A stretch of DNA of 11,221 nucleotides. It comes from Cyclostephanos tholiformis (lineage: Eukaryota > Bacillariophyta > Thalassiosirophyceae > Thalassiosirales > Thalassiosiraceae). The position numbers were made by a program, and so were the translations under genes. The notes beneath the pieces were generated by a model that made no database searches, was not told the DNA's origin, and saw only the letters and a list, made by a program, of their open reading frames with translations. The stretch spans positions 1 to 11,221 of the forward strand of contig JALLPB010001102.1 in NCBI GenBank assembly GCA_036939975.1. The letters are read 5' to 3'. Positions 8,383 to 11,221 of the stretch are shown piece after piece. Each line of letters starts with the position of its first letter. Within the stretch, counting starts at the first letter, position 1.

Positions 8383-8498
8383 AAAGTAGTATTTTCTAGA
8401 ATTAAAGTCCTACCTAGCTTCTACTAGATAAAATGGAAATACTATACTTCTACATACAGGTGGAATCCCTATTATTGGGAGCAACATTGTTACATACC
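8360..8498 (+). repeat. Direct repeat, left copy (139 bp)
   Basis: This copy matches 11087-11221 with three base differences (8367, one near 8414, and 8443) and one 4-bp indel (TACC near 8410-8413, absent on the right), about 98% identity over the aligned bases. It begins CGGGTTAATACCG, and the match goes at least to 8498, where the window cuts the other copy. It sits 41 bp from the start codon of the PNPOx-like gene and 145 bp before the recombinase start codon. Confidence 0.93.
8387..8444. repeat. Dyad within the direct repeat, candidate recombinase site
   Basis: Outer arms TAGTATTT (8387-8394) and AAATACTA (8437-8444) are perfect complements, and inner arms TCTAG (8395-8399) and CTAGA (8424-8428) add to the symmetry. 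The right copy keeps the arrangement (11114-11121 with 11160-11167) but one base of the outer arm is changed. The 4-bp indel between the copies falls in the central spacer. Paired arms about a spacer are what tyrosine recombinases bind, but the function here is inferred only from position. Confidence 0.4.
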
Positions 8499-8643
8499 TC
8501 AGTTGTTTTGCAAGGTATTACTGCAATTATTGTTGCACTGGGAAGCATGATAAAAATATTTTTATGCTACCCTCCTACCTAGCGTGACCTAACAAAAAAT
8601 TCAACCAGTCACGGCAACAATAATTCAACCGCTTCAGAACAAA

Positions 8644-10503
8644 ATGACATCCACTTACTCCTACTGCCTGAACTCTATGATGTCCTTCATTGACAACACG
8701 GAGTATTCCGACAACACCGCGCACCCCCCTGAACGGCTGGCGCAAGTCACTGATATCGACGTCTATCGATACTTGGCCAACAAGGCCTTCGGCACTCCAG
8801 AGCCCAGCGAACATGATTTGCCGGACCGGTGCCGCTCTGCCACCATAAAATTCCATAAGAAGGCAATTTCTCACTTCATGCCTCGACGGAACATGGTGTG
8901 GGATGATATACGAAAGGAGGGGAATCCTACAAAGAGCACGGCCGTCAACGATCTGATTAAAAAAATAGAGAGGCATGAGGTAAGAGGGACGGGGGTCGCA
9001 ACGACGGCCCGCCGTCCCATCGAATGGGAGGAGTATATCATGCTGCTGATTGCAGCACGGCATGTTTTTTCCAATCGCGAGAAGGCTATGTACATGATCC
9101 TTGCTGTTATGTCGCTTCAGTGGCATTTTATCGGCCGAATCGATGATATTCTCTCTCTCGTCAGGACAACAATTCAGGTGAACCTTCGCCACCCATTTTG
9201 CCTTCAATTGAAAATGCGCAAGTCGAAAAATATTCGATCCGAGCGAGACATGCCAACGCAAATTTTTTTTGCATCAATGGATCCACTTGTATGCCCTGTT
9301 CTTAACCTTGCTGTTTACGTTGAGATGTTTGGTATGCATGGAGTGGGGAATAACATTTTTCATGGGAAGAATACTAGAAGATTTGTGGAGTACCTCGAGA
9401 AAATGATTGCAAGCTCTGATTTCCAAGCAGTTCGCGTGGGGAAGCTTGGAACACACAGCCTCCGCAAGGGTCCTTCGACCTATGCAAGTCGGTTTGGCCT
9501 TTTGAGAGATTGGATTTCTCTCCGTGGCCGGTGGCGGTCCAGCAAGAAGCAGGTTGACACTTACATCGACGTCGATGTGCCGTATCCCGATGCCAAAGTT
9601 GCCTCTGTTCTTTGTGGCCCTCGAGGTCCATGTAAGTACGCATTGCGGGACAGGCTGGAGCTAACAGATGATTTTTTTTGCTCGATCGCTCCTCGATGCG
9701 TTGAAGCATTTGGGAGAGAGGTGGGCATCATTTTAGCCCGGTCGCTTCTTTGGGCTGCATACGAAAAGGAAGTTCGAACGAACAATCAGGTGTTATCCAT
9801 CATCCCCTCTGATCTTGGAGCGAGGATCAAGGCTGCGTGCGGGGGCGGTGACGTCAATCCTATTGAGAAGGTAGGATTGCTGGTGAGTCAGCGTATGGAC
9901 CAGTTGGAAATTTTTCCTGTTAGCGGCAACAATGATCATGATGGCGGCGGCAGCGGCGGGGGGGGCGGCGGCGGCGACAGCGGCGGGGGGGGCACGCTGG
10001 GACAGAACGTCACAGATCTCTCCTGTCAAATTTTTCGCCTACAGCAAATTGTGGGTGATATGCGGAACAAGGTGAACTCCTTGTTTTGTGACCAGCGGCG
10101 GCACATCAACACGTTGAATACCAACGTGAAACGTATTGCGTTGGTACCTGGAGTGCGCGGTGGTGCAGCGGCTGAACGACCGAGGAGAACTGCTAATGAG
10201 GAGAGGCGGGTGCGTCTGTCGAAATGCCCGAGGGATTTGTGGGTGCTGTGGAGGGAGTGGGAGCAGGGACTGGGTGATGGGAAGCCGGCAAAGGCATTCA
10301 CCCTTGCCGAACGGGGAGCGAATAAGTTTTCTTTCTCGCGTCGGAAGGTGTTTTGGGATACTGTTGAAGAGATGGTGAAGAGGGGGAACACATCGGACGT
10401 TTCGATAGATAAACTATATCGGGTGTACGGGTGGAATAATTCGGTGACGACGATATTGAACGAAATGAGGAGGGACAAAAAGAGGGGGGTGAAGAGGGTG
10501 TGA
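8644..10503 (+). CDS. Crypton-type tyrosine recombinase with C-terminal GCR1_C-like domain
   Basis: A 619-aa enzyme expected to cut and rejoin DNA through a 3'-phosphotyrosyl link to move its element. The start ATG has A at -3 and the ORF is uninterrupted. Catalytic landmarks are in order: Arg165 in WHFIGRIDDIL; HxxR in GTHSLRKG (His271, Arg274); Trp297 in RGRWRSS at the His/Trp position; and nucleophile Tyr307 in VDTYIDVD. A basic stretch LKMRKSKNIRSERD may hold the beta-hairpin Lys. Residues 1-130 form the core-binding part. After the catalytic domain come a Gly/Ser/Asp linker (about 430-455), a short coiled coil (about 458-500, SCQIFRLQQIVGDMRNKVN), and a domain at about 522-612: CPRDLWVLWREWEQGLGDGK, then SFSRRKVFWDTVEEMV. 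That pattern matches the DNA-binding domain of yeast Gcr1 (GCR1_C), which Cryptons of fungi carry. All key residues are present, so it may be active. An alternative is a domesticated recombinase gene, but the flanking repeats argue against this. Confidence 0.9.
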   Translation: MTSTYSYCLNSMMSFIDNTEYSDNTAHPPERLAQVTDIDVYRYLANKAFGTPEPSEHDLPDRCRSATIKFHKKAISHFMPRRNMVWDDIRKEGNPTKSTAVNDLIKKIERHEVRGTGVATTARRPIEWEEYIMLLIAARHVFSNREKAMYMILAVMSLQWHFIGRIDDILSLVRTTIQVNLRHPFCLQLKMRKSKNIRSERDMPTQIFFASMDPLVCPVLNLAVYVEMFGMHGVGNNIFHGKNTRRFVEYLEKMIASSDFQAVRVGKLGTHSLRKGPSTYASRFGLLRDWISLRGRWRSSKKQVDTYIDVDVPYPDAKVASVLCGPRGPCKYALRDRLELTDDFFCSIAPRCVEAFGREVGIILARSLLWAAYEKEVRTNNQVLSIIPSDLGARIKAACGGGDVNPIEKVGLLVSQRMDQLEIFPVSGNNDHDGGGSGGGGGGGDSGGGGTLGQNVTDLSCQIFRLQQIVGDMRNKVNSLFCDQRRHINTLNTNVKRIALVPGVRGGAAAERPRRTANEERRVRLSKCPRDLWVLWREWEQGLGDGKPAKAFTLAERGANKFSFSRRKVFWDTVEEMVKRGNTSDVSIDKLYRVYGWNNSVTTILNEMRRDKKRGVKRV

Positions 10504-10583
10504 GCGGCGGGCGATGGTTTTTTTTAGGCGACGAGCCTTTTTTCCATCATGGGATTGTTTGCGGGGGGCGATTCGGGGGTGCA

Positions 10584-10660
10584 TTTATAAATTAAATTAA
10601 TATTTATTTGATCATCTATTAATTTGATATTAATTGAGCATCTATTCATATTAATTTTAA
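10584..10660. repeat. AT-rich block with imperfect tandem repeat
   Basis: A TTAAT-rich block starts about 80 bp after the recombinase stop codon. CATCTATT followed by a TATTAATT-type tail occurs twice (from about 10613 and from about 10640), giving an imperfect repeat of about 26 bp. It is the most AT-rich part of the element and a plausible transcript 3' end. Confidence 0.55.
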
Positions 10661-10842
10661 ACCCCACCCCCAGCTGCCTCTCTCGTCCGCCCCTGCAACC
10701 ATCCCTGCCACCGTGCACGCTGCCACTGCTGCTGCCGCAGATGCATCACGCATATTTTGGCCGAGGACGAGGAATAATCCTCCGACCAGCAACATGCAGC
10801 GAATAAACAAGAATCGATGCAATAACTAAAATCGAACAGAGA

Positions 10843-10895
10843 GTAACCGTGGGATTCCCGTTCCCGGCATACACGGCGAGATGTCCCACGGTTAC
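10843..10895. repeat. Perfect 12-bp inverted repeat (hairpin) in the element 3' region
   Basis: GTAACCGTGGGA (10843-10854) and TCCCACGGTTAC (10884-10895) are exact reverse complements around a 29-nt loop. The stem is GC-balanced and should be stable as DNA or RNA. It lies about 340 bp after the recombinase stop codon and about 190 bp before the right direct repeat. It could be a recombination or regulatory structure, a short palindromic insertion, or the ends of a tiny non-autonomous sequence. Confidence 0.85.
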
Positions 10896-11086
10896 GCAGC
10901 CCCCTAGACAAATCACCATGACGCAAACTGGCTCAATATCCACCTCAAAAAGCATTGTCATTATTTTTTATTTTTCTACACATGTGTTTTTTTCTAGTAG
11001 TCACGCCTGACTTTCGCTACTCTTATGGTTTTTTATAGCTAGCTACATGCGGTTGCACACAGAGTTGCAGAACTTGTACAAACTAC

Positions 11087-11221
11087 CGGGTTAGTACCGT
11101 TATTCTACCAAAGTAGTATTTTCTAGAATTAAAGTCCCAGCTTCTACTAGATAAAATGGAAATACCATACTTCTACATACAGGTGGAATCCCTATTATTG
11201 GGAGCAACATTGTTACATACC
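11087..11221 (+). repeat. Direct repeat, right copy (cut by window end)
   Basis: This is the second copy of the repeat at 8360-8498, in the same orientation, and still matches at the last base of the window. The sequence just before it (ending CAAACTAC) is unlike the sequence before the left copy, so the match begins sharply at about 11087. It lacks the four bases TACC found in the spacer of the left copy. Confidence 0.93.

Larger units (their letters stand above)
10504..11086. other. 3' non-coding part of the element
   Basis: About 580 bp between the recombinase stop codon and the right direct repeat. It holds an AT-rich block (10580-10660), a strong hairpin (10843-10895), and short ORFs on the minus strand. 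The longest of these, 10961-10746 (71 codons), has two hydrophobic stretches but overlaps the hairpin and matches nothing I know, so it is not called a gene. Polyadenylation of the recombinase transcript probably occurs in the AT-rich block. Confidence 0.5.
8360..11221 (+). mobile_element. Crypton-like tyrosine-recombinase element with flanking direct repeats (right end not in window)
   Basis: One intact ORF with the Crypton architecture (tyrosine recombinase plus GCR1_C-like domain) lies between two near-identical direct repeats beginning at 8360 and 11087, a period of 2,727 bp. There is no reverse transcriptase, RNase H, DDE transposase or capsid gene between them, so DIRS, Ngaro and LTR elements are excluded. 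Base composition is more balanced than in the GC-rich host genes to the left, in line with a foreign or mobile origin. Cryptons integrate by site-specific recombination, thought to go through a circular form. The long direct repeats are either true ends of the element or the shared 5' part of two tandem copies. The outer limits are inferred from the repeats only. Confidence 0.75.

Noticed and set aside
10746..10961. Minus-strand 71-codon ORF with two hydrophobic stretches in the element 3' region
   Set aside because: It overlaps the 12-bp hairpin, part of its peptide is simply the mirrored translation of the inverted repeat, and no splice or family evidence supports it.
8360..11221. LTR, DIRS or Ngaro retroelement
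   Set aside because: The repeats would fit, but no reverse transcriptase, RNase H or gag-like coding sequence lies between them; the only gene is a tyrosine recombinase with a GCR1_C-like domain.

Overview
The window is nuclear DNA of a eukaryote. Genes are split by short GT-AG introns (59-397 nt; donors mostly GTGAGT or GTGAGA), and the proteins carry long runs of Asp, Ser, Gly and Lys. A plant/algal-type topoisomerase VI A subunit together with this style of low-complexity, Asp/Gly/Ser-rich protein suggests a photosynthetic stramenopile, most likely a diatom. The lineage is an inference; no organellar or rRNA marker is present.

Layout: (1) 215-2222 (+), a six-exon gene for DNA topoisomerase VI subunit A (TOP6A/SPO11-3 type), complete with catalytic Tyr and Toprim acidic residues. 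(2) 2622-4755 (+), a two-exon gene for a coiled-coil protein ending in a GOLD-like beta-sandwich domain. (3) 4997-6310 (+), a single-exon gene for an unrecognised, very low-complexity protein with one membrane span. (4) 6311-7023, a gene-poor stretch holding a possible fragment of a MOSC N-terminal domain on the minus strand. (5) 7024-8319 (-), a four-exon gene for a membrane-anchored FMN-binding split-barrel protein of the pyridoxamine 5'-phosphate oxidase-like family. (6) 8360 to the window end, a mobile element. A long intact ORF encodes a tyrosine recombinase with a C-terminal GCR1_C-like domain, the architecture of Crypton DNA transposons. It is bracketed by two near-identical direct repeats of at least 135 bp, 2,727 bp apart; the second runs off the window edge.

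The cellular genes do not form an obvious pathway: TOP6A acts in nuclear DNA decatenation, the GOLD protein probably in membrane traffic or tethering, and the PNPOx-like protein in a flavin-dependent reaction at a membrane. The most notable part is the right third. The recombinase gene looks intact, its direct repeats carry a dyad that could be a recombinase site, a strong 12-bp hairpin lies in its 3' region, and its left repeat starts 41 bp upstream of the start codon of the PNPOx-like gene, i.e. in that gene's promoter region. Either the element has long terminal direct repeats, which are not typical of Cryptons, or the window ends at the start of a second head-to-tail copy.
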